DNA of 64,000 bases from Flavobacterium frigoris PS1 (GCF_000252125.1 NZ_AHKF01000018.1:434001-498000); one strand, 5' to 3'; numbered from the stretch's first letter, positions 8,586 to 17,058 are shown. Numbers and translations are program-made. Notes: a model not told the origin generated them from the sequence alone.

Positions 8586-9926
8586 TTAGTTTTGAGTAAT
8601 TAGTTTTGAAAGTTGGCCACTAGCTTTAATTAATTGTAGTTCCGAAACTCTCAATTGCAATTGGGCATTTAAATAATTCGATTGTGCCTGGCGCAAAGCA
8701 TATTCAGAGTCTAGCAATTCAGTAATTGCAGCAATTCCTTCGGTAAAAGATAGTTTTACTCCGTTATAGTTTTCGTCAGCCAAAGCCATATTTTCTTTTT
8801 GGTTTTTTACTTGAATTTCGCTGACGGCTATTTGTTCTCTAGCATCTTTATATTCTTTTTTGATGTTCTTCTCTAATAGCTTTTTGTCAGTTATTAGTTT
8901 TTCAGTAGCCAATTCTTTTTGAAGAAGTCTTTTTCTTTTTTGAAAACCATCAAATAGAGGGACTGAAGCTGCTAGCCCCCAAGTTCCGTTGAATTGGTCC
9001 GTATAATTGGGACCTGAAAATTTAAATTCATTAGCGTTTCCTTGATAATTGTAAGTAAAGAATGCATTTAGTTTAGGATAGAACTCTGCTTTAACTAGTT
9101 TTTCATCAATATTTGCCAGCTCAATTTGCTTTTCTGTCTGCATTAAATCGACATTTGTTTCAATTGTCAATTCATCCTGTATCGTGATTTTATTGGAACC
9201 TTCTAATTTTTCAGAGAGCTCGATTTCTTGATCCTCAGGAAGATTTAGCAAGATTTTCAACATTCTGATATTTTCTCTTTGCGTGTATTGTGTATCTTCA
9301 ATTTCAGTATTCAAATTAGATTGGCTAACTTTTAATTGATTCACATCTAATTTTCTCATAATTCCTTCTTTTAATTTTAACTCTGAGAGCTCAATTAAAT
9401 TGGAAGATCTGTGGTCATTTTCTTGTAACAATTCAATTTTTTTTTCTCTAATTTGAATTTGAGTGTAAACTTGAACAACGTTGATTATCAGATCTTCTTT
9501 TGTTTGAAGAGTTTGTAATTCTTGTAGCTCTTGTAGTGCTTTTACACTTTTTATACTATTAAAAAGTGTAAAATTTAGCAGCTGTTGTTGTACATCTAGT
9601 CCACCAGTAAGGGCATATCGGTTTCCAAATTTTACTCCAACAGTTGTTCCGGGAGTTCCTCCTACAATCTCTGCAGGTAATTGTTGTTCAGCAAGGGAAA
9701 AGTTATCTGTTAGTCGGGTATTCAAATTTATTTGAGGCAAGGCTTGCCCTTTTATCTCTGCAATTTGTGCTTGAACAATTTTCTTTTCAATCTCAGTTTT
9801 ACTGAGGTTTAAGTTGTTTAATAAAGCATATTCAACAGCCTCCCTTACGGTAAATTTTTGCTTTACGCTCTGTCCATGAGAAGTTATATAGGACATTATG
9901 CTTAAAATTAAGATTAGTTTTTTCAT
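8586..9926 (-). CDS. TolC-family outer-membrane efflux protein
   Basis: A 446-residue protein with a signal peptide (MKKLILILSIMSYITSHGQS) and the two-fold repeated long amphipathic helices of outer-membrane efflux proteins. Diagnostic stretches are FTVREAVEYALLNNLNLSKTE at the start of repeat 1 and YNGVKLSFTEGIAAITELLD with YLNAQLQLRVSELQLIKASG near the end. It forms the trimeric exit duct of the RND system. It is the first structural gene, 64 bases after the repressor gene, and is probably cotranscribed with it from the promoter at about 10475. Confidence 0.93.
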   Translation of the reverse strand: MKKLILILSIMSYITSHGQSVKQKFTVREAVEYALLNNLNLSKTEIEKKIVQAQIAEIKGQALPQINLNTRLTDNFSLAEQQLPAEIVGGTPGTTVGVKFGNRYALTGGLDVQQQLLNFTLFNSIKSVKALQELQELQTLQTKEDLIINVVQVYTQIQIREKKIELLQENDHRSSNLIELSELKLKEGIMRKLDVNQLKVSQSNLNTEIEDTQYTQRENIRMLKILLNLPEDQEIELSEKLEGSNKITIQDELTIETNVDLMQTEKQIELANIDEKLVKAEFYPKLNAFFTYNYQGNANEFKFSGPNYTDQFNGTWGLAASVPLFDGFQKRKRLLQKELATEKLITDKKLLEKNIKKEYKDAREQIAVSEIQVKNQKENMALADENYNGVKLSFTEGIAAITELLDSEYALRQAQSNYLNAQLQLRVSELQLIKASGQLSKLITQN

Positions 9927-9990
9927 TTCTCTTTGTTATGTTTTTATTAGTTTGTTCTGTATTAAAAGAACCTGGTATAGAAAAAAAGGG

Positions 9991-10449
9991 TTATTTATGA
10001 CCCCATTTATCAATTATTTTAACGGTTTCTTCAATGAAATATTCCATAAAATTAGTTAATTCATCCAGTTTTTGATTGTATTCTATCGTTTCGGGATTTC
10101 TATTAATAGCAATTTCTTTCATCATTTCTATATAACCGTTCAAAGCTAAAATATCATTTTTAAACTTAGATTTCCATTGGTCTAATTTAGAATAAAAATA
10201 TTTTTTTCTATCTCCTGATTTTGTTTTGTATCCAATTCTATCGAGTGCAATTAAAACGTGTAACGCGTTGCTAGTAGCGCTTTTACTTAAATTTAATGTC
10301 TCTCTGATGTCATCAAAGGTCAGTTCGTTTTCATCAGATATAGTTAATAATGAATTGACTCTGGAAGGAGCAGGAGCTAAACCCATTTGCTCTTGAATTA
10401 CACCAAATTTTTCAATTAATTCTTTCTGTTTTTCCGTTAATTGTACCAT
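9991..10449 (-). CDS. GbsR/MarR-type winged-helix repressor of the efflux operon
   Basis: A 152-residue regulator, started at the ATG at 10449 (MVQLTEKQKEL); the longer reading from 10482 would use the promoter -7 box as coding sequence. The winged helix shows LTFDDIRETLNLSKSATSNALHVLIALDRIG, followed by the wing TKSGDRKKYFYSK and a C-terminal dimerisation helix region. It matches the GbsR/MarR-like family found at the head of RND operons in Bacteroidetes. A 9-bp inverted repeat overlaps its promoter, implying autorepression together with the pump. The ligand is unknown; family members respond to small lipophilic or aromatic compounds. Confidence 0.85.
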   Translation of the reverse strand: MVQLTEKQKELIEKFGVIQEQMGLAPAPSRVNSLLTISDENELTFDDIRETLNLSKSATSNALHVLIALDRIGYKTKSGDRKKYFYSKLDQWKSKFKNDILALNGYIEMMKEIAINRNPETIEYNQKLDELTNFMEYFIEETVKIIDKWGHK

Positions 10450-10471
10450 CTTAGTATATTTTAAGTATGTG

Positions 10472-10479
10472 CAAATATA
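10472..10479 (-). promoter_or_regulatory. Bacteroidetes-type -7 box of the efflux operon
   Basis: On the minus strand TATATTTG matches the TAnnTTTG consensus of Bacteroidetes sigma-A promoters. It lies 22 bases upstream of the repressor start, and the -33 region falls inside the inverted repeat at 10489-10514. Confidence 0.65.
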
Positions 10480-10488
10480 CAAAGTTTT

Positions 10489-10514
10489 TTTAGTTCTGAA
10501 AACGAAGAACTAAA
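10489..10514. promoter_or_regulatory. Operator of the GbsR/MarR-type repressor
   Basis: TTTAGTTCT (10489-10497) and AGAACTAAA (10506-10514) are a perfect 9-bp inverted repeat with an 8-base spacer. It covers the -33 region of the efflux-operon promoter. Position, symmetry and size fit a dimeric winged-helix repressor site; binding is inferred. Confidence 0.65.
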
Positions 10515-10880
10515 GAATGCCTGATATTGAGTTTGTCTTGTAATCTGGATTATTCAATTAGAGGTGTTTTTTATGTCTTTTTTAAAACATGTTTCTTTTC
10601 GATATTTATAAGAACATTGTGATGGTTTATGGTGTACACATAAAATTATCAACGTTGTAAAATCTAGTATGAGATTCTCTTTTTATGGGGATATAGTTAG
10701 TGAGTCCTTTTTACTGTTACTTATTTCTTAACTTCTGGTGTAAAGGTAGTTTATCAGGTATTGGGATAATTTGATTTTCGTTGGTCAACGGCTATCTATA
10801 GTTGGATGCACGTTTAGCTGCTTTTGGCTGACATAATTATTCGAAAGGTATATTTTTAGTAATTTATAAAGAAACACACA
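10515..10880. other. Intergenic region without recognised gene
   Basis: AT-rich spacer between the efflux-operon operator and the end of the DUF3667 gene. I see no convincing ORF, terminator or repeat in it; upstream (5') promoter sequence for the efflux operon probably occupies the left part. Confidence 0.5.
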
Positions 10881-11969
10881 CTAGTGAATTTCATTAAATG
10901 TGTATAATGCAAACAGAACTACAAGAATAAAAAGAATCGCCAAGTTAACCAGAATTATCAAACTGCTTTTGTACAATGATTTTAAAAAATTATGCCTGTA
11001 GTAGCGACGATGCGCTGGGAAAAAATAATAGATCATCCAGAAAATTCCAATTGATTTTATGCTAAAACGAATCCATTCCATAACCAGAGTAGGGGCAAAT
11101 AGGAGGGTTGTTTTATCAATCAGAAAAAGAGTCAGGATTAATAAAAGTAAAAAGGAAAAATAATGTAATGTAAAAATTCCGTGATCAAAATAGTACCATT
11201 TTTTCTTGTCATGAAATAGCCAAAGTGTAAATGCAAAAAAGGGCATATATAAAAACAATACCTTTGGAATGTTACTACTAAATGAATACATGAATTTTTC
11301 AATAATTTGCTCGTTTGTGTTTTCTTCTTTTACTGCGAGCCATTTCTTAAGAAACCAATATTCGGTTTTACTTACTTTTATTTTTTTGTCTCCATGTTTT
11401 TGGATGGAATCCAGTTGATTTACGGATTTGTAACCAAAATCAGCTACCTCTTTATTGTTGGACTTTCCACGGTCAATTTCGGTGGTTTGTTGTAATATTT
11501 TTATTATGGTGTCATTATTTTTTTGAGAAAGAATCCCCACCTTAGTCAAACCGTTGACACTTTTCTCCTCAATATGCAATGAATCAATTGTTGGGATTAT
11601 AAGCTCTTTAGTGTTTTTGTTGGTCTTTGAAGATTCCTTTTTGTTTATCGTTTCCGCAGGAAATAGTGATATGGTCAAGAATGTCACAAAACTGATAAAA
11701 ATATAGAGTCTTACAGGACCTAAATAAGACATGCGTTTCCCTGCCATATATGCTTTTGTCAGTGCGGCTGGTTTAAAGAATAAGTAAAATATTGTTCTCC
11801 AAAAAGAGTTGTCATAGTGAGTTAGGTCTTCAAAAAAATGTATAAATAAATGGTGGAAAGTTTTACGACTAGGTGTATTTTCCTGCCCGCAGTTAGGGCA
11901 ATACCGTTCTTCGACCACATGATCGCAGTTAAGGCAATTTTTATCTATACGTAATTTATCTTTTGACAT
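10881..11969 (-). CDS. DUF3667 membrane protein with N-terminal zinc ribbon
   Basis: A 362-residue protein. An N-terminal zinc ribbon uses Cys12, Cys15, Cys24 and Cys27 (CLNCDHVVEERYCPNCGQ). The DUF3667 signature follows (TPSRKTFHHLFIHFFEDLTH, then AALTKAYMAGKRMSYLGPVRL). Membrane segments lie at about residues 88-105, 240-255, 263-285, 300-318 and 335-358. A poorly conserved hydrophilic stretch between about residues 110 and 225 lies between membrane segments. The family is widespread in Bacteroidetes and of unknown function. It is monocistronic here. Confidence 0.85.
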   Translation of the reverse strand: MSKDKLRIDKNCLNCDHVVEERYCPNCGQENTPSRKTFHHLFIHFFEDLTHYDNSFWRTIFYLFFKPAALTKAYMAGKRMSYLGPVRLYIFISFVTFLTISLFPAETINKKESSKTNKNTKELIIPTIDSLHIEEKSVNGLTKVGILSQKNNDTIIKILQQTTEIDRGKSNNKEVADFGYKSVNQLDSIQKHGDKKIKVSKTEYWFLKKWLAVKEENTNEQIIEKFMYSFSSNIPKVLFLYMPFFAFTLWLFHDKKKWYYFDHGIFTLHYFSFLLLLILTLFLIDKTTLLFAPTLVMEWIRFSIKSIGIFWMIYYFFPAHRRYYRHNFLKSLYKSSLIILVNLAILFILVVLFALYTFNEIH

Positions 11970-12189
11970 GGGCTATTATGAATCAGTTTAAGGCTGTAAA
12001 TCTATTAAACTTTAAAACTGTTTTTAGAGCTTTGGCTTGATATTTATTCTTTAATTAACTATTAAAACGATATTGTACAGGCTAAAATCAGCTCAAGATA
12101 GCACCAATCCTCTAGGTTTTGATAGCAAACATAAAATTGGTGAAGTTTATATGCTCGTACTATTAAAGATTGTTGAATCTGATTAAAAC

Positions 12190-12197
12190 TAAATTTG
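12190..12197 (+). promoter_or_regulatory. Promoter -7 box for the LigD-type phosphoesterase gene
   Basis: TAAATTTG matches TAnnTTTG; a TTG at 12170-12172 lies 17 bases upstream, the usual -33 spacing. The start codon is 63 bases downstream. Confidence 0.55.
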
Positions 12198-12260
12198 GAG
12201 ATACTGAATAAAATAAAAGCCGTAACTTTTATGAATGTTTCAACATTAAACTAAAGAGTT

Positions 12261-12824
12261 ATGTCATTGAATAAATACACACAAAAGCGTAATTTTAGTT
12301 TCACTAATGAGCCGCAACCTGAGATTGAAAAATCCATTAGCGAATTGATTTTTGTAGTTCAAAAACATGCAGCATCTCATTTACATTATGATTTTCGTAT
12401 GGAAATGGAAGGAGTCTTAAAAAGCTGGGCTATACCCAAAGGACCGTCTATGAATCCCGCTGATAAGAGACTAGCAATAATGGTTGAGGATCATCCTTAT
12501 AGTTATAAAGACTTTGAAGGTATTATTCCTGAGGGAAATTATGGAGCAGGAAGAGTTATTGTTTGGGATAGTGGGACTTATACTTTGGATGGTGACTCTG
12601 AAAATATTGAAGACAGTTTCAAAGAGGGGTTAATTCAAGGACATCTAGGTTTTACTCTGCGCGGGCATAAACTGGTAGGTGAATTTACGTTGCTAAAATT
12701 GAAGGGAAAACAGGAAAATGCTTGGTTACTAATCAAAAAAAATGACCAGTTTGCAATAGATAATGATATTTTGCGACAAGATAAATCTGTGATTTCAAAT
12801 CTTCTTTTAGAAGATCTAGTTTGA
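12261..12824 (+). CDS. Stand-alone LigD-type 3'-phosphoesterase domain protein
   Basis: A 187-residue protein consisting of just the phosphoesterase (PE) domain that in LigD is fused to ligase and polymerase. The active-site motif FVVQKHAASHLHYDFR (about residues 31-46) and the further conserved histidine in VEDHPYSYKDFEG are present, as are IPEGNYGAG and the closing AWLLIKK. The domain trims 3' phosphate or terminal ribonucleotides from DNA ends, using manganese, in non-homologous end joining. No Ku, ligase or primase-polymerase gene is nearby, so a separate repair role is possible. It has its own promoter and convergent neighbour amtB. Confidence 0.88.
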   Translation: MSLNKYTQKRNFSFTNEPQPEIEKSISELIFVVQKHAASHLHYDFRMEMEGVLKSWAIPKGPSMNPADKRLAIMVEDHPYSYKDFEGIIPEGNYGAGRVIVWDSGTYTLDGDSENIEDSFKEGLIQGHLGFTLRGHKLVGEFTLLKLKGKQENAWLLIKKNDQFAIDNDILRQDKSVISNLLLEDLV

Positions 12825-12859
12825 TCAAAAGTAGCAAAATTAGTAGAGTTATAAAAACC

Positions 12860-12892
12860 AAAACCCGCAACAAATAAGATGTTACAGGTTTT
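12860..12892 (-). terminator. Terminator of the glnK-amtB transcript
   Basis: Arms 12860-12872 and 12880-12892 pair fully on the minus-strand RNA if two G-U pairs are allowed, followed by a T-run (GGTTTTTATAAC). It lies 29 bases after the amtB stop codon. Confidence 0.55.
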
Positions 12893-12920
12893 AGTCATTA
12901 AAATTAAGTAAGTTTTAAGC

Positions 12921-14120
12921 TTAGTTATTGTAAACATTTGTACCGTGCTCATGTATATCTAAACCATCAATCTCTTCTTCTTTAGTTACTCTCAATCCCA
13001 TTGTTTTCTTTAATATAAACAATACGATGAAAGAAGTTACGATTGCCCAAGCACCAATAGCAAAAACACCAATTGCTTGAACTCCTAATTGTTCGAAACC
13101 ACCGCCATAAAGTAAACCACCATCAGTTGCAAAAACACCAACTAATAAAGTTCCTAAAGCACCACATACTCCGTGTACAGAAACTGCTCCAACAGGATCA
13201 TCTACCTTTAGTTTTTTATCAATAAACTCAATTGCAAAAACTACTACAGTCCCGCAAATAAGTCCAATTAAAGCTGCTCCAACTGGACTAACGGCGGCAC
13301 AACCAGCTGTTACACCTACAAGACCTGCTAATACTCCGTTTAATGTCATTGAAATGTCTGGTTTTCCATATACGGACCAAGTTACAAACATGGCAGCCAA
13401 TGCTCCTGTCGCAGCGGCAATATTTGTAGTGATAATTATACCTGCAACCGCTGTAGCATTATCGCCTGAGATTGCTAGTTGAGAACCAGCATTAAAACCA
13501 AACCAACCCAACCAAAGGATGAAAACACCTAGGGATCCTAACATAAGGTTGTGACCTGGAATCGCATTTGATTTTCCTTCAGTATATTTTCCTATTCTTG
13601 GTCCAACCATGATTGCAGCTACTAATGAAGCCCATCCTCCTACAGAGTGTACAACTGTTGATCCTGCAAAGTCAATAAATCCTAACTTAGTTAACCAGCC
13701 ATCTCCTTGCCAAACCCAGTGACCAGATATTGGATAGATGAAAACAGTCATCATTAAAGAAAAGATAAGATATGTTGAGAATTTTGTTCTCTCAGCAATT
13801 GCCCCTGATACAATTGTTGCGGCAGTAGCTGCAAATACAGTTTGAAAAAATAAACTGTGCATATCTTTGACACTATCAAAAAACAAGCTTGGATTTCCTA
13901 TAAAAGACCCAATAGAATCTCCATACATGATGGTGTAACCAATAGCCCAAAATCCTACGGTACCGATGCAAAAGTCCATCAGGTTTTTCATTATTATATT
14001 TCCAGTGTTTTTTGATCTAGCAAAACCAGTTTCCACAAGCGTGAACCCAGCTTGCATGAAAAACACTAAAATTCCGCAGATTACTACCCACATTAAGTCT
14101 AATACAGCATTCGTATCCAT
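12921..14120 (-). CDS. amtB: Ammonium transporter AmtB
   Basis: A 399-residue inner-membrane protein with 11 predicted membrane helices. Family motifs are visible: FFMQAGFTLVETGFARSKN, GAIAERTKFSTYLIF, DFAGSTVVHSVGG (first twin-His of the conduction path), LWLGWFGFNAGS, and VSVHGVCGALGT (second twin-His). There is no cleavable signal peptide, as in many Bacteroidetes Amt proteins. It imports ammonium and is normally gated by the PII protein encoded 34 bases upstream. The order glnK then amtB in one transcript is the classical arrangement for nitrogen-limited growth. Confidence 0.95.
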   Translation of the reverse strand: MDTNAVLDLMWVVICGILVFFMQAGFTLVETGFARSKNTGNIIMKNLMDFCIGTVGFWAIGYTIMYGDSIGSFIGNPSLFFDSVKDMHSLFFQTVFAATAATIVSGAIAERTKFSTYLIFSLMMTVFIYPISGHWVWQGDGWLTKLGFIDFAGSTVVHSVGGWASLVAAIMVGPRIGKYTEGKSNAIPGHNLMLGSLGVFILWLGWFGFNAGSQLAISGDNATAVAGIIITTNIAAATGALAAMFVTWSVYGKPDISMTLNGVLAGLVGVTAGCAAVSPVGAALIGLICGTVVVFAIEFIDKKLKVDDPVGAVSVHGVCGALGTLLVGVFATDGGLLYGGGFEQLGVQAIGVFAIGAWAIVTSFIVLFILKKTMGLRVTKEEEIDGLDIHEHGTNVYNN

Positions 14121-14154
14121 AATATTTTTTTTATTTATTAGTTTATAAAGTGAA

Positions 14155-14493
14155 TTAGCTTACAGCATCTGTTCCCTTTTCTTTAGTCCTGATTCTATAA
14201 GTTTCTTGTATGTCAGAAACAAATATTTTACCGTCGCCTACCATTCCGGTATAAGCGGATTCTAAGATTGCATCAATGGTTTTTTCTAAAAACGGATCTG
14301 AAACTACTACAGATATATATCTTCTTTGGATGTCTGTGGTACTGTAGGTTATTCCTCTGTATACATGACCTTCTTTTTCATTTCCTACTCCGGTAACATC
14401 CCAATAGCTAAAGAAATTCACTTCGATTTGATGTAATGCTTTTTTAACATCATCAAATTTTGATTTTCGAATAACAGCTTCGATTTTTTTCAT
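14155..14493 (-). CDS. glnK: PII nitrogen regulatory protein (GlnK type)
   Basis: A 112-residue PII signal protein. The T-loop region GNEKEGHVYRGITYSTTD keeps two tyrosines, the second at the position uridylylated in proteobacterial PII. The B-loop GMVGDGKIFV and the C-terminal RIRTKEKGTDAV are conserved and make up the ATP/2-oxoglutarate site. PII trimers sense 2-oxoglutarate and energy charge and plug AmtB when nitrogen is plentiful. It precedes amtB on the same transcript. A CCCC-N10-GGGT element lies 49 bases upstream and may be a regulatory site. Confidence 0.95.
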   Translation of the reverse strand: MKKIEAVIRKSKFDDVKKALHQIEVNFFSYWDVTGVGNEKEGHVYRGITYSTTDIQRRYISVVVSDPFLEKTIDAILESAYTGMVGDGKIFVSDIQETYRIRTKEKGTDAVS

Positions 14494-14541
14494 AATAAAA
14501 TTGTTTTTTAAACTTGATTTCAGGAGAATAGGGTTTACTCT

Positions 14542-14559
14542 CCCCTAATTTTTAAGGGT
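14542..14559. promoter_or_regulatory. CCCC-N10-GGGT element upstream of glnK
   Basis: CCCCTAATTTTTAAGGGT: C-block and G-block flanking ten A/T bases. Two similar elements lie upstream of the neighbouring porin gene (16011-16030 and 16065-16083). Read as a candidate operator of an unknown nitrogen regulator. Confidence 0.4.
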
Positions 14560-14626
14560 TAAATAAGATTTGGTTTTTTATAGAAACTAAAAGGGGGAAT
14601 AACCTATTCAAAATTGGATAATAAGT

Positions 14627-14652
14627 AAGGGACTGACTTAGTACAGTCCCTT
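14627..14652 (-). terminator. Hairpin after the porin gene
   Basis: AAGGGACTG (14627-14635) and CAGTCCCTT (14644-14652) form a perfect 9-bp stem with an 8-base loop, 16 bases past the porin stop codon. The T-tract is weak on the minus strand, so it may act as a stabilising 3' structure. Confidence 0.55.
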
Positions 14653-14667
14653 GTATTTTTGGATGGA

Positions 14668-15681
14668 CTAGAAACCGTAAACTAATGCTAAAGACATTTG
14701 CGACGCAGATTTAGTTGGAGCTCCATTAGAGTTAACAAAATTTTCATCAGAACCATTATCTAATCTAAACTCAGGAATAAATGTTAAACCTCCAGATTTT
14801 AAATTCGCAGAGAATGTTAATGCAGTAACTGAATTGTCTCCAGAACCTGCTTTGTAATCAAAATACTCACCACGTAAACCTAAACCAAAGTGATCGTTTA
14901 CGGCATATGATGGGTATACGGCAACACCTGAGTACCCTACATCACCTTCGTTTGAATAATCTGCAGCATTCAATCCTAATAAAAATTTGTCAGTAAGTTG
15001 GAATGTAGCTGTTAAGTCGATAATTGTACCGCTTACTGAACCATCCATAAAGTTGATATAAGCACTTATGTTTTCAGTTGGAGTTAATGACAATTGAGCA
15101 CCAACGGCATTTAAACCTTTAAATGCATCTGCTGTATATGAGTTCCAAGTATCATTAAATGCTCCCACCATTAAACCTACTTTATCAGATATAGCATAAT
15201 TTGCTTTTATACCTGCATTTTGAAATGGCCCATTGGTAAATAAATAAGAAGTCGAGTAGTGAAAATTCGCTAGCGGAGAGATCACTTCATATCCTATAAA
15301 TGTTCCCATAAAACCAGCTGTAAAGCTTAATTTTTCAGTTGCTGCATAAGTAGCATATAGGTTTTGAATGTGGAATGAGTTAGCTCCTAATTCATCGTAA
15401 GTTCCATCTGAATTTAAAATGGATTGAAATTGACCTCTAGGTCCAAAAGAAATTTCACCTACAAAAGAGGCTTTACCCGTAGTTTTTTTCAATGCAATAT
15501 CGATCATCCCTAAAGAAACAGAATTTTGGTCAGAAGCGAAACTTGTAGGGATGTTCGCCGTTTTAGAAAAATCATATTTGTAATAAAGGTCACCAGAACC
15601 TGAAATTTCTAATGGTGTGTCTTGTGCAAATGTCGCAGTGGCTGTTAGCGCCAATGCTAAACTTAATATTACTTTTTTCAT
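14668..15681 (-). CDS. Outer-membrane porin-like beta-barrel linked to ammonium uptake
   Basis: Started at 15681 (MKKVILSLALALTATATFAQ), giving a standard signal peptide; an in-frame ATG at 15744 would add an unusual 21-residue leader. The mature protein of about 318 residues shows alternating barrel strands, ends in an aromatic residue after a strand (MSLALVYGF), and resembles OmpL-like putative beta-barrel porin-2 proteins (FLLGLNAADYS, VYPSYAVNDHFGLGLRGEYF). It sits directly upstream of glnK-amtB on the same strand and shares with glnK a CCCC-N-GGGT upstream element, so it may admit ammonium or small nitrogen compounds. That role is inference. Confidence 0.8.
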   Translation of the reverse strand: MKKVILSLALALTATATFAQDTPLEISGSGDLYYKYDFSKTANIPTSFASDQNSVSLGMIDIALKKTTGKASFVGEISFGPRGQFQSILNSDGTYDELGANSFHIQNLYATYAATEKLSFTAGFMGTFIGYEVISPLANFHYSTSYLFTNGPFQNAGIKANYAISDKVGLMVGAFNDTWNSYTADAFKGLNAVGAQLSLTPTENISAYINFMDGSVSGTIIDLTATFQLTDKFLLGLNAADYSNEGDVGYSGVAVYPSYAVNDHFGLGLRGEYFDYKAGSGDNSVTALTFSANLKSGGLTFIPEFRLDNGSDENFVNSNGAPTKSASQMSLALVYGF

Positions 15682-16010
15682 ACTTAATGTAGTTTTGGTT
15701 AATTGATTGGTTTCGGTTGTTAGTTTGTTGTTGTCCTCGCTCATTTTTAGTGGTTTTTTAATTGGTTTTTCTATAAAACTGATATAGGATGAAAAACAAA
15801 AATATTCTCACTATTCTTGCGTTTAAATCGTATTTTGTTGTTTATAATGGCGAATTTATTAACTTTTATTTAAGAAAAATAAATATAATTAGACTTTTTG
15901 TCAAAAATGGTGCGGAATTATCAATAAACAAAAAATGTAGAGTTATAATATGGATATAGTAATTTCTATTTAAAAAAAAGACAATATTCATAATGCTGTA
16001 TTTACACATA

Positions 16011-16030
16011 ACCCCTTTTTAATTTAGGGT
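16011..16030. promoter_or_regulatory. CCCC-N11-GGGT element, copy 2
   Basis: ACCCCTTTTTAATTTAGGGT; the spacer is one base longer than in the other two copies. It lies about 330 bases upstream of the porin start. Confidence 0.35.
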
Positions 16031-16064
16031 TTTTGTGTTTTTAAAGTAATATAGTGACGCATTG

Positions 16065-16083
16065 ACCCTATTTATATTGGGGT
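16065..16083. promoter_or_regulatory. CCCC-N10-GGGT element, copy 3 (inverted)
   Basis: ACCCTATTTATATTGGGGT; on the minus strand it reads CCCC, ten A/T bases, GGGT, the same layout as the glnK copy. Confidence 0.35.
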
Positions 16084-16205
16084 TAAATACTATTTAAGTT
16101 GCAAATGTTAGGTTTATTTTGTTTTGGGTAGTTTGAGTTTTTAGAAAAAAGGAAGGTTATTTTTTATTTGCCCAAAATTATTTTTTTTCAAAAAAAATCA
16201 AAAAA

Positions 16206-16231
16206 AAACCAGCACGGGAAAGTGATGGTTT
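16206..16231 (-). terminator. Terminator of the GYF-domain gene
   Basis: On the minus strand AAACCA and TGGTTT close a stem that continues inward as CAC/GTG after one mismatch, and is followed directly by a long T-run. It lies about 110 bases after the stop codon of the GYF-domain gene. Confidence 0.65.
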
Positions 16232-16338
16232 ACGTATTATAATTTTATGGTTTACTTTAAAAACGGAAATTTTAGGTTATGAATTTTGCTAACGAAAGCT
16301 TTAAAGTATTTTTTACAACCGAAAAAGAGCTTAAGTAA

Positions 16339-17058
16339 TTAGCGGATTTTTTCTAATTTCAAATAGAGAAGATCTATTTCTCTTTTTAGTTCTGCAATTT
16401 CATTTGTCAAATCATCAATATTATTTTGTGCCGAATCGATATCTTCAATTCTTTTTTCGCTAGTTCTTAAAAATTGAAAGTCAGCAGCGTCATTTAATTC
16501 AGTTTTTAGTTCCTTTAATTTTGAATAATTAGAAGAAAGTAAACTTTTAATTTCTAATATCCTGTTAGATATAGCTTCCTTTTCCTCTTTCGCAGCCCTT
16601 TCTAATTCGAGACTCTCTTGCTCGGCAATACGGTTCTTTTGCTCCTGAATTTCTTTTTGTTGCAGCTTGTATTGTTGGTTATTTCTTTCGGTTTGATTAT
16701 TTTTTTGCTCTAAGTTGGTTTTTCTATTTTCCTGCAAATTATTCGTAATGAGTATTACAATAACTAAAACGAATACTCCGGCAGCCATAAAGAAGTTAGT
16801 TATACTTAGGCCCCAAATTTTTTGACTCATTTGTTTTTCTTCCTCTTCTGTATTTGAAGGAAATGTTATGAAAGGTTTTATGGGAGGCGGTACTGTTTGT
16901 AAAAGACTTTTTAATTCTTCTACTTCCCACGCTGTTTTCCAATCGTCCATGCCTGCGCACCAAACGGGAGTTGTTCTGCTTATTTTTTTGGATTTAAGCT
17001 CTTCAAGGTCAAAAGGACCTTCGTTTTCGTTTCCGTTATGTAGGTAATAGGTTTTCAT
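16339..17058 (-). CDS. GYF_2-domain protein with membrane segment and coiled coil
   Basis: A 239-residue protein in three parts. Residues 1-55 are a GYF_2 (DUF4339) domain (YYLHNGNENEGPFDLEEL, TPVWCAGMDDWKTAWEV), a proline-binding-like module. Residues 86-106 form one membrane helix (ITNFFMAAGVFVLVIVILIT). Residues 110-237 are a glutamine-, lysine- and glutamate-rich coiled coil without any catalytic motif. The GYF domain is likely cytoplasmic. The family is common in Bacteroidetes; partners are unknown. A TAnnTTTG box lies 48 bases upstream and a good terminator follows, so it is monocistronic. Confidence 0.8.
   Translation of the reverse strand: MKTYYLHNGNENEGPFDLEELKSKKISRTTPVWCAGMDDWKTAWEVEELKSLLQTVPPPIKPFITFPSNTEEEEKQMSQKIWGLSITNFFMAAGVFVLVIVILITNNLQENRKTNLEQKNNQTERNNQQYKLQQKEIQEQKNRIAEQESLELERAAKEEKEAISNRILEIKSLLSSNYSKLKELKTELNDAADFQFLRTSEKRIEDIDSAQNNIDDLTNEIAELKREIDLLYLKLEKIR

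Larger units (their letters stand above)
15745..16338. other. AT-rich intergenic region upstream of the porin
   Basis: No gene is seen. It holds a possible minus-strand -7 box TATTTTTG (15797-15804), two CCCC-N-GGGT type elements, and the terminator of the GYF-domain gene. The stretch 16170-16210 is nearly pure A/T. Confidence 0.5.
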
